From assembly GCA_026874595.1 (NCBI GenBank), contig CM049320.1:9365464-9429463 (forward strand): a DNA stretch of 64,000 nucleotides, in the 5' to 3' direction. Each line of letters opens with the position of its first letter. The first letter of the stretch is position 1. The notes under the pieces are model-generated. The model was given only the letters and a program-made list of their open reading frames with translations. It did not search any database and was not told the DNA's origin. The DNA is from Sipunculus nudus. Taxonomy: Eukaryota; Annelida; Sipuncula; Golfingiida; Sipunculidae. Of this stretch, positions 1 through 12,118 are shown one piece after another. A program made the position numbers and the translations under genes.

Positions 1-429
1 CGAGTATCCCTACTTTCTGTATGCGACTCCGATATATATTTTACTACCCTGAAGACCCATCTATATTCATAAGCTTTATAAGCTTAATAGCGAACGCCCT
101 CAGCGCTTTTTTTGTAGTAGGCCTATTTGTTGCCTGTATCTTTTTCAGTTGCGCGTGATCCGTTGCTACGCAATAAGTACCTCCCTTCTCTGTGACGTTG
201 AAATAGTTGTACTTATAGATTATTTAATTTATAAAGTGGGAAAAATAAAACAAGTACATTTTTTTTAAACTCAGTTGCTCAGTACTGACTGCGATTAAAA
301 TAAAACATTCACTATTAAATCCATTTACAAGATTCTGAAATGAATAATATCAACTAAAAATGGAATATAATAAGATCATGACCTGGTTAAAAGAAAGCCA
401 GTAGAGACTAATACTAAATTACATATAAA

Positions 430-3420
430 ATGATGACAATGGCGTTCTATGTGATTGGTGTATTTATTGCTCATGATAGGCAGGTCTGAATAAATGTTTT
501 TCATGAGACTTAAAATACTGTCTAGGCGTTTGATGTGTTCCTTAAATTTATTCCAAACAGCTGGCGCAGCACTGGTGAAGACCCTCGACCCCTCCTTGCC
601 TTTTGAACAACATGCAGATTACGTTGACCGGACCTCACAGCATGGCTTTGATTATGCTCTCAATTAACAAGACAAATACTCGGGTGCCTGGCCATAAAGG
701 CACATAAATACCAACAGAGCTTGTTTATGTGAGGAAACCGGCAGCCAGAGAGGATCCTTCATCAACCTAGTGAGCTCCACCTACCACTCTGATTGCAGAG
801 TTCTGTAACCTTTGCAATTTACTTATCACATACTCGGGAAGCCATTTAATAGAGAATTACAACAGTCCATATTTGAGCTCACATAAGAGTGCGTGAGTGG
901 TTCAAATGATGATTTGTCCAAACAATACTTTATCTGTCTAATTTTAGTGAACTGATAGTAACCTTTATTGCACACATGGCTTACATGATCCAACTGCAGC
1001 ATGTTTGTAAAATAAAAAATAGCCTAGGTTCCTTATTTTATTAACTTATCACAACATTTCCTACTTATATTTCAGTAAAATTATATTATAGTTTTTGTTT
1101 TGTCCCAACAGACAGAAATTCAGTTTTGCGTAGTTGATTAAGTTATGGGTCAGCATCCATGCTCCGATTTCTGAAATACATTTCAGCATCTATTTCCGTT
1201 CCTTTACATCTTTATTGGTACTCAATCATCGGAATATCCCCTATGACAGGCGACTGTTTCTCCATCGGGTCACAGAGGGAGCTGAGATAGCGGAATTCCA
1301 TATTTCAAATTAAATTCATCAGAGATAGCGTTTTTCACTGTCACCCTCTGCTTTCGATTACTTAGGTATGACCTGAACCAACTCGATACAGACCTCCTGG
1401 TGCTATATTTGTTCGAAAAATAAGTTCTGCCAGGAAATATTTGCTCACAATAACAAAAGCTGCAGTTTGGCCAAAGAGTACAAGAAGGGTAACTTTTGAC
1501 CATCCATGTTGTACTCCAGCTCAGAATGAACTTTTACAAGCAGTGATTTAGTGCTGTTGTATTTTTTATGCTGAGTTTTTATTTGCAAACATATTGATTT
1601 TTTTCCAGATGATCTACATTATGTAAACCGGCAGCCTTTTCTATAGTCATCGGGACAAACGATAGGTTGCTGACCGGTCCATAATTTTTATAATTAATTC
1701 AGCTCATGATATTTTGACAGTAGTATTACAACCGCGCATTTCAAGTCGCATGGAAAAGATACTTAAACTAAAGAACTGTTCACAATATGTGTCATTGGTT
1801 CCAATAGTACATAAATGTACTTTCAGTCGTTAATACGTCAGTCGATATTGGGTAAAGAATGCATGGTTTTGTTGCTGACTGAGTGCCCAATTGCCCTTTC
1901 TTCGCAAAGGTTAATACGAAAACTTACAATTTTCTTGGGAGGTATTCCATGCTCATGGTACAAAAAAAAATCCACCGAGATCATATAAAAAAACGCAAAT
2001 GAGCAGAGTCATATGCATACGTCACACATCCTGACCACTCTTTGCCTAACGCTTTACAATATTATGACACCTGTCGTTTAGTATATGAATATTAAAATGG
2101 ACAGACCTCCTTAGCAAAGGGTATGGTAAAATTATATTTACAGGTGCGTTGCCTTTGAAGGCTACAGTGCATAATTTTATAAAAGTACATAATTTTATTT
2201 TAGATTAAAGCTGACGAATATGAAATGAATTATTTGTTCCAATTGGACAATAATGTATTCTTTAAATACCTCAGTCGATACTGGGTCTAAAATGCATGAT
2301 TTTGTCGCTGCCTTGGTGGGCCATTGCATTATCTCCAAAGCAGGCATAGGTTTAAAAAAGTAAAAATGTTCAGTAGCTGTCCTGTTAAATTTCTTATCGT
2401 TTATCAAATTATCAATGTTTTCATTCTGAATGTTAATTTCCATGTCATTTATGAATTTGTCAATAACATCAATAAAAAAATCACTGAATCTCTTACGTAA
2501 TATATTGTCATTTTCACATTTAGGATATGGTGTTACACATTCACCTTGTGTCAATTTTTTAATATGTTTGTAGAGTTTCTTTTAGGTCTCCCTTGCATTT
2601 ATGTACTTCAATTGATTAGTTCAAGATTTTTGCAATGTCAGAATTTTGAATTTATTGTAATCGTACTTCTTTGAAACTTTTGTGAACAGAACCCAATTCA
2701 AATTTGGGCGATTTATCCGCTGCTTTACGTTTCTGTTTTTTTACCTTCATGGATCTTTTGTGATTTTTTTTAGTTTTGCGAGCAACTGGAGTTTGAGCAT
2801 CTAGAATATCTGTTTGTACCCGATCATAAATCATTTCATTCTACAATAACAGATTTATTCTTCATATCCATCAGATCTGTTGACAAAATGTCATTTTTAA
2901 AACTTGAGTACATCTATTTCTTGAATTTTCCTAAATAACATTTCTACGGTTCAGTCCCTTTTTGGCTAGTTCTTTGTAGCCTTTATAAATGCGTGATCAG
3001 AAATAAAGTATCTTCTATGTGGAAGTTTAGCTATGCACCATCATCTTAATGGTAGACAAGAAGATCAAATCTATGTCATGATTCATGGGTGGCTGAGGAT
3101 ACGTACTTGTTCATATTCATTTCACCTTAAAAACAAAGACATTTTCTAGTATCTTCACAATTAATATTGAAATCCTCACCTATAATCATCTTATTTGGTG
3201 TTTCGCTATGTACGCACGAATTTTCTCACTAATATAATTCAGTCTAGCGGGATGCTTATCGGTATAAGTCGGTCTTTAAGTAACTATAACATGAGGTGAG
3301 TCCGATTTTCATATCACAATCCATTTTGAAAACTCATATGCTTTAATTTGGCTAGCTGATATTCGTTTGGTTTCATAATTTGGTTTGCAGACAATACCCA
3401 CACCCCCGCCTGCTGGCTCG
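430..3420 (-). mobile_element. CR1/L2-type LINE relic (endonuclease + reverse transcriptase)
   Basis: This is a non-LTR retrotransposon read from high to low coordinates. The endonuclease part at about 2850-3420 shows GGGVGIVCKPN followed by RPTYTDKHPARLNY, typical of the apurinic-type nuclease of CR1-group LINEs. A basic linker with LLDKHAPL-like DILDAQTPVARKTKK lies at 2652-2834. The reverse transcriptase follows: KSCILDPVSTEVFKE (about 2260-2310), WFRSYLSNRKQRV (about 1320-1385), the catalytic box as YSDD instead of YADD (1225-1236), and MDCCNSLLNG at 841-870. The C-terminal VFTSAAPAVWNKFKE segment lies near 540-590. Many stops and frame changes separate these blocks, so the element is dead. 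The 5' end is lost at the junction with a Gypsy relic near 3420. The family assignment to CR1/L2 is from motif memory; the exact clade would need a profile search. Confidence 0.85.
1780..1935. repeat. Internal partial duplication inside the LINE
   Basis: A stretch of about 150 bp is a diverged second copy of 2215-2355. Both contain CAGTCGATAYTGGG, then AATGCATG(A/G)TTTTGTYGCTG. This places two copies of the same RT segment in the same orientation, with about 290 bp between them, either from a local duplication or from two LINE insertions of the same family. Confidence 0.6.
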
Positions 3421-3423
3421 GGT

Positions 3424-3772
3424 ATTGTTCAAAGAGGTTACCACTCTTTTTCAACCACTTTTTTTTCCTGGTGTGCCTAGCAAAACTTATGTTGTGTGTC
3501 ATGAAGTGGATGTCGGCGATGCAAAGCCAATATATCATCATCCATACAGAGTTAACCCTAAAACTCTCGCAAACTTAGTAAAGAAGTAGAATACGTGTTA
3601 CAAAATGATATCATGAGGGAAATTCAAAGTCATTCGAGATCTCCATGTATAATTGTACCAAAATCAGATCAAAGTCTTAGATTTGTTACTGATTTTGGAA
3701 AGTAAATGCTATAAACAAAACAGATACATATCCCTTACCAGGAGTAGATTACTGCATTGTTAGAATTTACAA
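3424..3772 (+). mobile_element. Ty3/Gypsy pol relic, N-terminal RT part
   Basis: The plus-strand reading gives a short acidic stretch VDVGDAKPIYHHPYRVNP, then a frame change and NDIMREIQSHSRSPCIIVPK, VTDFGKVNAINKTDTYPLP. This is the classic start of Gypsy reverse transcriptase, where the DVGDAKPI-HPYR linker leads into the first RT motifs. No gag or protease lies upstream because a LINE abuts it. The matching RNase H part is found again at 4800-5035 in the same strand, so both belong to one broken element. Intervening RT motifs, including the catalytic YxDD, are missing. Confidence 0.85.
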
Positions 3773-3780
3773 AGCCAAAT

Positions 3781-4797
3781 ACAGTCAAGCCCGCTTATTG
3801 CCATGTCGGTGGTGCATGAATAAATTATGATAATAACCGGGATGTGACATTATGCGAGTTTAAACATTGATGTCCTTTTGAGTCATGGAAGAAGCTATAT
3901 GACTCAAATGATATTTAATAAATCGTCAACAAAAGGAAACAGAGATGTTTAGGAATATTTTTATTGCACAAGGGCATATTTAATTACGTTTATGCGCACC
4001 TGAAAATTTATTTCCTGTAAGTTTTTTGCCGCATGCCTCAATAACTGACAAAAGTCCGAATTGCCAACAGAAAGAGACGTAGCGTCTGGGTCACAAAGTC
4101 AAACGTTTGGAAATATGCTCCACAGTTATGACGTGATGCGTACGCAAACTATTTTACTAGATAATTCTTTCTCCGACTTTTGCGCCTTGTTTTCCGGATA
4201 TCTTATTGATGATTAAGACTTCCATGATCGTCTTTTTGACAGGACTATTCCGGGACCGGATATCTCCTCCAGTTCTTAAAAAAACCTCCAGCTCTTCGTG
4301 GACCCTTTAAGGGGGTTTCCAGTTGTCAGCAACGTTTACCGCTCGTGCTTCATATCATATCGGCGAAACGTCACCGAGGTGTAAACCAGGGCCTCACAGA
4401 GGCCAGGAGTTCATTATGTACGCCATGTGATCGCAAACATCGCCCTTGTTAACGTACGAAGAAACGCAATGATCCGGATTACCTGGTAAGTAACCAGACG
4501 TTAATTAGCTAAGTGACGGGAAGTGACCCGCATGCATCACTACACTTGTCTGCCTCACACAGGTTGGAGATGTGATCGTCTGATAAGCCTGACAGATTAA
4601 AGGCTCTTACCTCCTTGATCGCCGTGTCGGCGTTTGATGTGATATTAACTGCGAACTGGTTTCACTGCCAAGGGTTCCAGGCATGACAATAAACGGGATT
4701 ATGACAATATGCCATGATATTAAACGGTCAGATTTACTATTGTATATAAAGGACATGGTTTGGGATTGCAGAATTATGTGACAATAAACGGGTACTA
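3781..4797. mobile_element. Non-autonomous DNA element inserted in Gypsy relic
   Basis: About 1.0 kb separates the two Gypsy pol fragments. Its ends are inverted: the left end has CCCGCTTATTGCCA starting near 3790, and the right end read on the minus strand has CCCGTTTATTGTCA. Next to these, AGT precedes CCCG at both ends. No open frame longer than 60 codons lies inside and no transposase motif was recognised, so it is a MITE-like passenger. A clean target-site duplication was not found, and the Gypsy sequence between RT and RNase H is also lost, so insertion and deletion may both have happened. Confidence 0.5.
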
Positions 4798-5035
4798 TAG
4801 AAAGTTCTGTAATAATTTCGCTGAGATATCTGTCCCACTTACAAAACTAATTAAGAAAAAAGAGGCATTTCTTTGGACAGATTAAAGCGAAACAGCATTG
4901 GAGATATTGAAGTCAATGATGGCCAATACTCCTGTACCTAAAGCACTTCACTTTGACAAAGATTTTAAATTATGTGTGATGCTAATTAGCAAGCTGTTGT
5001 GCTGTTTTGATACAAGAAGATAGGGTTTTGAGTTT
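4798..5035 (+). mobile_element. Ty3/Gypsy pol relic, RT thumb/RNase H part
   Basis: Downstream of the DNA insertion the same strand reads GYYRKFCNNFAEISVPL, TKLIKKKEAFLWTD, then ALEILKSMMANTPVPKA and FDKDFKLCV. This is the Gypsy connection region leading into RNase H, where the family normally has GYYRKFI-NFA, PLT-LL-K, and D--F---VDAS. The aspartate-containing VDAS motif is already corrupted. An in-frame stop interrupts it at about 4885. It continues the fragment at 3424-3772 and is not a gene on its own. Confidence 0.8.
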
Positions 5036-6759
5036 AACACTCATAAGGTCATGGGCCACCGCGCCGGGACACGCGTCAGATGTGAAGGAACTAATTAGCA
5101 ACGATGACTCTTATCAATGAGTTAACATTCGAACTGTCAATGAATCCCCCGATCACAATCATACTTGAACACTGTGGACACGATATAACTACCAGCAACA
5201 CCTGCTACCTAAATATAAAGTTTTATTATGTAAAAAGAAATTATCGAATCCCGATGTTGATTGACAGCGTTCCCGAACAAGATCCGAATTGGTTTTAATG
5301 TTAAACAGCGCTATCAGCCATCCAGCAGCATGTAATATAAATATTAAAGCAAGGGTGACTTTTTCACAAGGTGCCGTATTCACCGCGCAAAATATAAACT
5401 GTTTCAGTGAATGTCGACGCTGTTAGCTGGCTTTCACAGAGATACACACGGAGACACGCACGCTTACAGGACAACCACTAGAGCGTAATAATTATAAATA
5501 ATAAGCGGCGAGTCCCAAGCAATGCTATGTTTATATAGTTATATTTGGCATAACAAGCGGCAATTTCATATTTCATAACATATTCTTGATACCAGAACCT
5601 TTACCGTACAGGATGGCACTGACGTAATTTTGGGCAGTAACACAGACCAAAACAAAATTCTACGATCTGCATAATAGTACAGGGGTAAGAGTACCGGGGG
5701 GTGGGTGTTTGCAGTAATTTTGTCAATTAATTATCAAGTGCCGGTAATAAAGATAAGCACTGTCCCGGCTGACTGACCAGCGGCCTCCGCACGCCTTTAA
5801 AACAAAGATGTGCTGTGCACCGCCAATAAAAAGATAACCAATAAGCAGTTGAATACCCTGTTTGTTCTCGCCGAGTTGACAGCGGTCCTGTATACAACCA
5901 TGGTAGACATCTGAATTAAAATGCTTGTTTTTTCTAATTGATACAAAATAACGCCAGGAAAGTGTTTTAGTGACATGATAAATATAAGAAACAACTATTA
6001 GGTCACGGTTTTCACAAAAAATGTCAATTTTACGATTTATGACGATTATTAGACCTAAAGACAAATGTCCTTTCAGTGGGAGGTGGTCATAACTTCGTAC
6101 AAGGTTATCTTTCCTGATATTGTATATGGACTGCAATATGACTGGGAGTGAAGCAAGGGGATTATTACCTTTGATCTTGTAATATACACTGTGTGGATAC
6201 AGCTGGCTGTAAAGGTGACTCAATTGACCTACAACTGTACAAAGCCTATAAGGTGGACTCCTTATCTGTTTGTAACTCCATTTGCTGTCTACGTGTCACT
6301 GACATTGACCACTGGCTGGTCAAATGTCTGTTTGGACACAGCATAATGTGGTGAAGACTGCTTTATAAGAAACACAATCCTGGTCATGCTTATCTCAATG
6401 AACATCCTAAACCTCTACGCCTCATCCGTCAGATTTTCTCTTTACTCCCTTGACTATCTCATTCGTCTCCTTTTTCAGCTAATTAGCAGATTATGACTAA
6501 AAAGAATTTAACCAGCAAATACATCTCAGTAGTTTGATGACTTGTGGTTAGCCATTACTATTCCTAAGGGTAACTTTAAAAATTAAGAAATTTTCTTTTT
6601 AACCTTATTACATACTTTAAATGATTTAAATCATTGCTACAACGTTTTAGAAATAAGTTTTCATTTTAATCATCAAACTTTTCAAATATATTAATAATAA
6701 GCATGGCTAATATTTGTGCTGTAAATTATTCTTTTTATGATTATTTAGGGATCATAAAA
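5036..6759. other. No gene recognised
   Basis: AT-rich sequence with no recognised protein motif. It holds the longest stop-free frame of the window, 166 codons on the minus strand at 5723-6223, which opens with TTG rather than ATG, resembles no family known to me and has no splice context. At this base composition one such frame per 64 kb is not surprising. Confidence 0.5.
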
Positions 6760-6990
6760 CCTTTGCGGACTAGACTGCGGGCGTGAAACTCGAAAAAAAA
6801 ATGCGAGCGGGGCGGTCGCGGGCCGAATGATAATTTTGCGGGGAGCTTGCGGGCTTAGAGAAGTTAGTAATTGCAAGGCCGGGCCGGATGATTTTGTTTT
6901 CTTTGATTGCGAGAAGCGGGGCCTGATGCGAGGCGGGTTCCGGTTCATTTTTTTTGGCCCGCGCTGGGCCCTACTATTCATTCGCCTAAT
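6760..6990. other. GC-rich island, unassigned
   Basis: A 230-bp patch is much richer in G and C than its surroundings, with runs such as GGGGCGGTCGCGGGCCGAAT and GGCCCGCGCTGGGCCCT. Both strands are open for about 60-78 codons here, but that follows from the lack of A/T-rich stop codons. GGCCCGC-type motifs occur in hAT-type transposons, so a transposon fragment is possible, without direct proof. Confidence 0.3.
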
Positions 6991-7059
6991 ACGAAAGAAA
7001 TATGTCCATTAGTTTTTTACTCATAATGCTCACAGTAATGTCATGTGACAAGGACTGTA

Positions 7060-7366
7060 GTATAAAACGGCATGAAAACAAGAAAGAAAATAGGTGGCAC
7101 CACCAGTTTCCAGTACATAACAGCACTATCCAAGATCCATTAGCAGTACCAATTGGTAAACATGAATGCATCATAGCACCACCTGGTGTCGATGAAGGAA
7201 GCTAACAAAACACACTCATGAGTGCAACTTTTTTTAATAATCTGTTGCTTATTCTTGTCAAGGTCATGGATGGACACCGTGCCATCTATTGACGGGGTGA
7301 GAACTTTCCCATGATCCTCTGGGTAAAACCTGATGGCTTGTATCGAACCTCCAGCTCCTATCTACA
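7060..7366 (-). pseudogene. DDB2-like: DDB2-like WD40 repeat relic
   Basis: Minus-strand reading from 7366 gives IGAGGSIQAIRFYPEDHGKV followed by LTPSIDGTVSIHDLD. This matches the start of a WD40 blade in damage-specific DNA-binding protein 2, where vertebrate family members have GIGAGGSITGLKFNP and EGTTRLQDF. A second piece in another frame (about 7060-7174), IGTANGSWIVLLCTGN, lies at the distance expected for the following GDN-G-VILL blade. DDB2 recognises UV-damaged DNA in the nucleus together with DDB1. An AG acceptor (TGTAG) precedes the first codon, so it could be a true exon, but the frame change and the stop after about 7130 favour a decayed copy. No other DDB2 exon was found nearby. 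Confidence 0.5.
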
Positions 7367-7489
7367 CCTAGTGAAAACCTAACTTTAAAGGTTGAGCAGA
7401 TTTTTAAAGGGCGAAAAGCAGAATTACAGGAATAGATTATATTTCTCATATAATTTCATTGTGCATTTACAAAGGTCCCGTCCGTAAAC

Positions 7490-7930
7490 ATTTGTAAAGT
7501 TCTCTAGATCTACTTCAAATTTTCATAGCAGGTGCGTCTTATGGGTCTCCAGAGCTGATTAGGTTATTGTCACCGTTGAATTTTTTAAATATTTTTTTAT
7601 GAATATGTTTATAAAAAATATTTACATTTCATATGTGAGACTATTTCTTAAACAGTTTTTATGGGATCTAGTTCTCATTATAGTAGCAGGTGAATATAAC
7701 GGGTCTCCAGAGTTTTTTTATGTTTTGTCACACTGCAATGATATTTTATTTTTATGAATTTGTTTATTCAAATATTTTACCTTTTTATATGACACTATTT
7801 CTCAAAAAGATTTACTGTGGTCTACTGATAATAATATTAGCAGGTCACCTTACAGGTCTCAAGAGCTGAATAGCTTTTGTTCAAACTTTGTTCTTTTAGG
7901 ATTTTTATGAATTTATGAGTTTTGAGTTGA
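7490..7930. repeat. Tandem repeat, period about 156 bp, ~2.5 copies
   Basis: The phrase GCAGGTNNNNNTNANGGGTC with TC(C/A)AGAG recurs near 7528, 7686 and 7840. Between the phrases a T-rich TTTTTATGAAT(A/T)TGTTTAT segment and an ACTATTTCT(T/C)AAA segment repeat as well. Copies are clearly diverged. Confidence 0.65.
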
Positions 7931-9130
7931 AATTTATTTTTTCGTTTATATGCTGTGAAAATTAAACCAATGCTACTTAAAGGGGGAAAACATGCCATGG
8001 TCAAAGGTGGGCAAAATTTAAGGTACAGATTTTATTTTATGCAAATAACTTAGAACATTTAACAAAATTGAGATCTCATTTTGAGTAACCGATAGAACCT
8101 TGATTAAACAAAGTTATATACCTAAAAAGAGTCTGTAGCTTAAAGAATTAGCATGTTAAAACAGTAAATATCTTTTCTGATATTTAACAAAGAGCGATAT
8201 TTTATAAGGCCCATAAGTTAAAGAAATAGCAGAATTTGTCTTAATTTATGGCATAACTATGGTAAATAAATAGGAAAATAATTAAGGATTGATGTTCAGG
8301 AGACGGATAAGTTGACATTAGGTAGTCCTGAAGTGTGATAATAAATTTTTAATGGAAAATTGATTTTTCCTTTTATTTCTCGAAGGAACGGGACCACAAA
8401 TGCCCAACTTTCGGTTTGACAGGAAATTTTGGGGACATCTAGCAGTATGCTGAATTTTGGACAATGGACCAAAACAATAGGTCAGACCATTCTAGTGAGC
8501 TGAGCTAAATTCCGTGTTAAAGCTTACATTGGTCTGGCAAAAATGTCATCAGGCAGGATCTGGCGTTAATTACAGCGTTATTTAGCATATTTGAGGTTTA
8601 TGTCATATTACATACCTGTAATCCATTTCTCCCATCCCATACCATTGAAACATGAACAACAAGTATAGTATATTTGAACATATTTTGAGTTTTAATACTA
8701 GCTTATACTCTTGTACTCGGATATGTTGACGATTTTATTTATATGCCAGTGTATGCCAGTACACTGTATGCCAGTGTCAGAATTGTATGAATGACTGCTG
8801 TTTAAGATTTCCTTTGCAGGTAAAGATAAGGAACAAGAACGATGGTGTTTAATTAACTGTTTACTTTTGCAGGTAAAGGATGGTGTTTTATCAACTCTTT
8901 AATAAGAGTCACCGCCTATTAAGGGGGTAGAATATATAAAATGTTTGTATATGTAAAAAATAAAATATTTGTAAAGGAGGTCTTATATGAAACCATATAT
9001 TGAACGTCGGTACCCCAATTATGATAGTCACCTTGCGCAAATACCTTTGACAGCGGGTATCTGATACGGAATGGCATCGCCAATATTGGTCCTTCACTGT
9101 GCTTGATATATGAAACAAGGATTGGTTCCA
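7931..9130. other. No gene recognised; short local repeats
   Basis: AT-rich DNA. TATGCCAGTG is repeated three times around 8740-8780. A ~45-bp segment with TTTGCAGGTAAAG and ATGGTGTTTNAT occurs twice at 8812-8895. A minus-strand frame at 8919-9179 is open but unassigned. Confidence 0.4.
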
Positions 9131-9150
9131 TATAAGGAGCTGACAAAAAT

Positions 9151-9276
9151 AAAAGCCACCACTCTGGATCAGTTATCATTCAAATATATCATCTATAGAC
9201 ATACTCCTTTGAAAAAAGCCACCACTCTGAATCATTTATCATACAAATATATCATCTATAGATACGCGCCTTTGAA
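9151..9276. repeat. Tandem duplication, 63-bp unit
   Basis: AAAAGCCACCACTCTG starts at 9151 and again at 9214. Each unit continues with TATCATTCAAATATATCATC-like sequence and CCTTTGAAA. The two units differ at only a few positions, so the duplication is fairly young. Confidence 0.8.
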
Positions 9277-9586
9277 AAAAACTACTTACGTTTTGCCACC
9301 CTTGGTGGTACCAAAATCCGCTCAGGCCCATGGACTAATAATAATTTCATATTGGCCGGGAAAAATAATTCTTACGCCTTGGCTGAATCAATAACAATCA
9401 AATTTAGTTTTACATCACTAGTTCTTTTATTAACTTCAAAGGCCGGCCCGAAACAATTGCAGCCCTGTAAAAACAATTGTGTTTTCGTAGACTGAGCTTG
9501 CAAGTTTACTAGCCACAAATATTTATTTTAATTCTTCAAAAGACCCGGGGAAGCAACATACAGACAAAAAATCCGAGGCTAAGTGC

Positions 9587-9741
9587 TCAGTCATCCCGGT
9601 TCCCTGAGTCTAAATCAAGGTAAACCCCGTTGAAATACAGGAGAGTTCTCCCCAAGACACAGGCGACAGGCAGTTCTGACGTATCAACGTGAGGATATCC
9701 ACAGGGACACCCATCGTGCTTTGTGAACCCTCGTCGCACAC
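9587..9741 (-). CDS. Possible terminal exon, unassigned
   Basis: On the minus strand a T-rich tract ending TTTTGTTTTAGTAG is followed by an unusually GC-rich open segment of about 50 codons, containing GFTKHDGCPCGYPHVD and LLYFNGVYLDLDSGNRDD, ending in TGA at 9589-9587. A second frame is also open over most of it. The local rise in GC and the acceptor-like border suggest an exon, but no family was recognised and no partner exon was found. It could equally be part of an old repeat. Confidence 0.22.
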
Positions 9742-10280
9742 CTACTAAAACAAAACACAAAGATAATATACATAAGTTAGTCTTAAATTTAATAAAATTT
9801 TCTTGTTGTCTTTCTCTTTTAAATTATCGTATCAATAATCTGTAGTAAAACGATTTTATTACCAAGAAATAACAACATTACAATTGTTATGTAAATCTTG
9901 ATACATTGTCTGCCAGAACATTTTCTTTTCCTTTTATATGCCTTACCAATTAGCATTACTCTTTCAGTTGCCGACTCCGATGATCAGAACGCTGATTTCA
10001 TCTGTTGTATGAATGTAAAAAAATCAAAATGAAAAGACTAAATTTAATGGTAAGTGAGGGAGATATCGAGATAGAACGTCGCACATTTGCATTTATTGTG
10101 TCAAAGGCTTACATTATTCCATTTGAATGAGACTTTAATGTAAACAGAATTGTTAGTGGAGTGATGATCTCTAAAAGGTTTTTACAAAACCTTTGATGGT
10201 ATCCAGCCATTGCTAGATATCGCTTTAATGCTCCTTTGTCTTCTCGGAACTCTGTAGTTAATAATAGCTTGGAATTAAGC
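9742..10280. other. No gene recognised
   Basis: AT-rich sequence between the possible exon and the 3' end of the L1/Tx1-type LINE. Nothing could be assigned. Confidence 0.5.
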
Positions 10281-12118
10281 ATTTTTTTAAAATAAGTTTA
10301 TTAACCAAAAAAGAGTACACAAGGATACATACAGACGATACAAACATAATTACAAATACATAATAAACATAACAATACAAAAGCATGTAAACAAACTTTA
10401 CACTGGCTATAATTTACCTTAGGAACGATCGAATTAGAAAAAAAAGAATTACACATAAAAACCTAAAACACAAAATAAAACTATTTAATCCATAGTTATA
10501 AGTTGAATTGCTGTTACTTATTTGGTTTAATTAGTTAATTAATTATTGCTTAAACTATTTTATGATGCTTAAAAGTTTATACAATTTAATATGGTGGTTT
10601 TTTATCATACCTCTTTTAATTGCTATATTTTGTTTAATTATGTGTAAATCTTTCATGTACACACCAAAACTCGGGATATCTGACCACAGTGTAGCTGTAA
10701 AAGAACATTTCCAGAATAAATGAACCAAAGCTTCCTCTTCCTTTTTACAAAAACTGCATTTACTTGAATTGATAATATTAAACTTACAGAGAAATGGATT
10801 AGTCAGCCTACGATGAAGGATGTAATATTGAAATATACATTGCTTAGCTGAAATTGTGGTCACATTTATCTTGAAAATACCTGGTACACATCAATATCTG
10901 TAACTGTGATAACATCATCTTTCCATTTTTAATTGCGTTTTCTGGAGGTCTATATGTTGGTCCATCAGTTGGTCATATATAAATTTTGCTCCTTTATTAT
11001 TAGTTAACACAGTATTAAGATGTTTATGTAAATTTCTAGGTGATATTATTTCTTTGTTCTCATTCACTATGATTTGTTTCCACTTTCGTGGAATTGTTTG
11101 ACGTAAACAAAAAAAAATTCTTTTGACCTCATACTTACTAATAAATTCTTTATGACTCATAAACTTATTTGTTCCTTGTACCGTCTTAGTTAACCCGTTA
11201 CAAATATGACTCTTTTACTGAAAAGCGATTCGTAAAATAAAATTGTATCATTATTTTTTATGTGAATTAATCAATATACATTCTGATATAATTTCTTCGT
11301 AAGTTTCTGGATCGTAGAAGTTGTAATTGCACATGTGCATAATTTCTTCCCAAAAAGGATGTTTATATTTCATAATATATTTTACATGTTTAGGTGTTAG
11401 ATTATAATTGAACGATAATTCTCCTAGTTTCAAATATCCAAAAACAATTTTCCTCCAGACATTTTGTGGACTTTTTTCTAATCAACGCTTTATCCACACC
11501 ATTATAAAGCTACATTCTATATTGAAATCTCAATCATATCCAAGCCTCCTTTTCAATAGATGCTATTAGATTTTTTTCTTTTTATTAAGTCATTACGTCT
11601 TCCTCTAATTATTGTTTATATATACTTCTCTCAATCTGTTTCATGAATGATTAACTGGGTGTAGTTAGAACTGAAAGATGATATGTAAACTGTGATAAGA
11701 CAAACTCTTTAATGTAGTTATTTTACCAATTGGTGTAAGGTTTCGAGCATTCCATGCTGCTAAAATATTATTTATTTTGTTTTTTTACTGAGGCAAAGTT
11801 TTCATCTACCATATCTCTAAGTAAGGGATATCCATAACAATAAATCTCCCTTTCATCAGAGTATACACTATGTATATCATGTATAACACTTTCTTTTATC
11901 AATATGGCTACGCCTCTAGATGAAAGGTTTCCATTACTAATGGTTAAATGGTGACCCCATTCAGCTCGCCATTTTATAAGATCTTCTGGAATACTGTGCG
12001 TTTCTTTCAACATTATAAAACTGTATTTTTTACCTTGGAGTCAATGGAAAAGCTCTCTCCTTTTCTTACACCGACTTAATCCCCTTGCATTCAATGATAA
12101 TATATCTGTGTTGGACAT
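10281..12118 (-). mobile_element. L1/Tx1-type LINE relic with internal deletion
   Basis: The minus strand starts with ATG at 12118-12116 and reads MSNTDILSLNARGLSRCKKR, then ETHSIPEDLIKWRAEWG and SSRGVAILIKESV, the beginning of an L1-type endonuclease. After about 11826 the sequence jumps to NARNLTPIGKITTLKSL (11640-11770), which belongs after the RT catalytic core, so most of the endonuclease and RT is deleted. The C-terminal region follows through several frame shifts: LNVW-like, WEEIMHMCNYN, IPRKWKQIIVNENK, then the cysteine-rich C-x2-C-x8-H-x4-C unit CSFCKKEEEALVHLFWKC at about 10690-10745. The 3' end carries a polyadenylation-like AATAAA followed by an A-rich run (on the plus strand TTTTTTTAAAATAAGTTTATT at 10281-10302). 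It cannot transpose. Confidence 0.88.

Noticed and set aside
5723-6223. Longest open frame of the window (166 codons, minus strand)
   Set aside because: TTG start, no recognised motif, no splice context, and a length expected about once by chance at this AT content.
6745-7012. Overlapping open frames on both strands
   Set aside because: GC-rich DNA lacks stop codons; the residues (R, P, S, G) reflect composition only.
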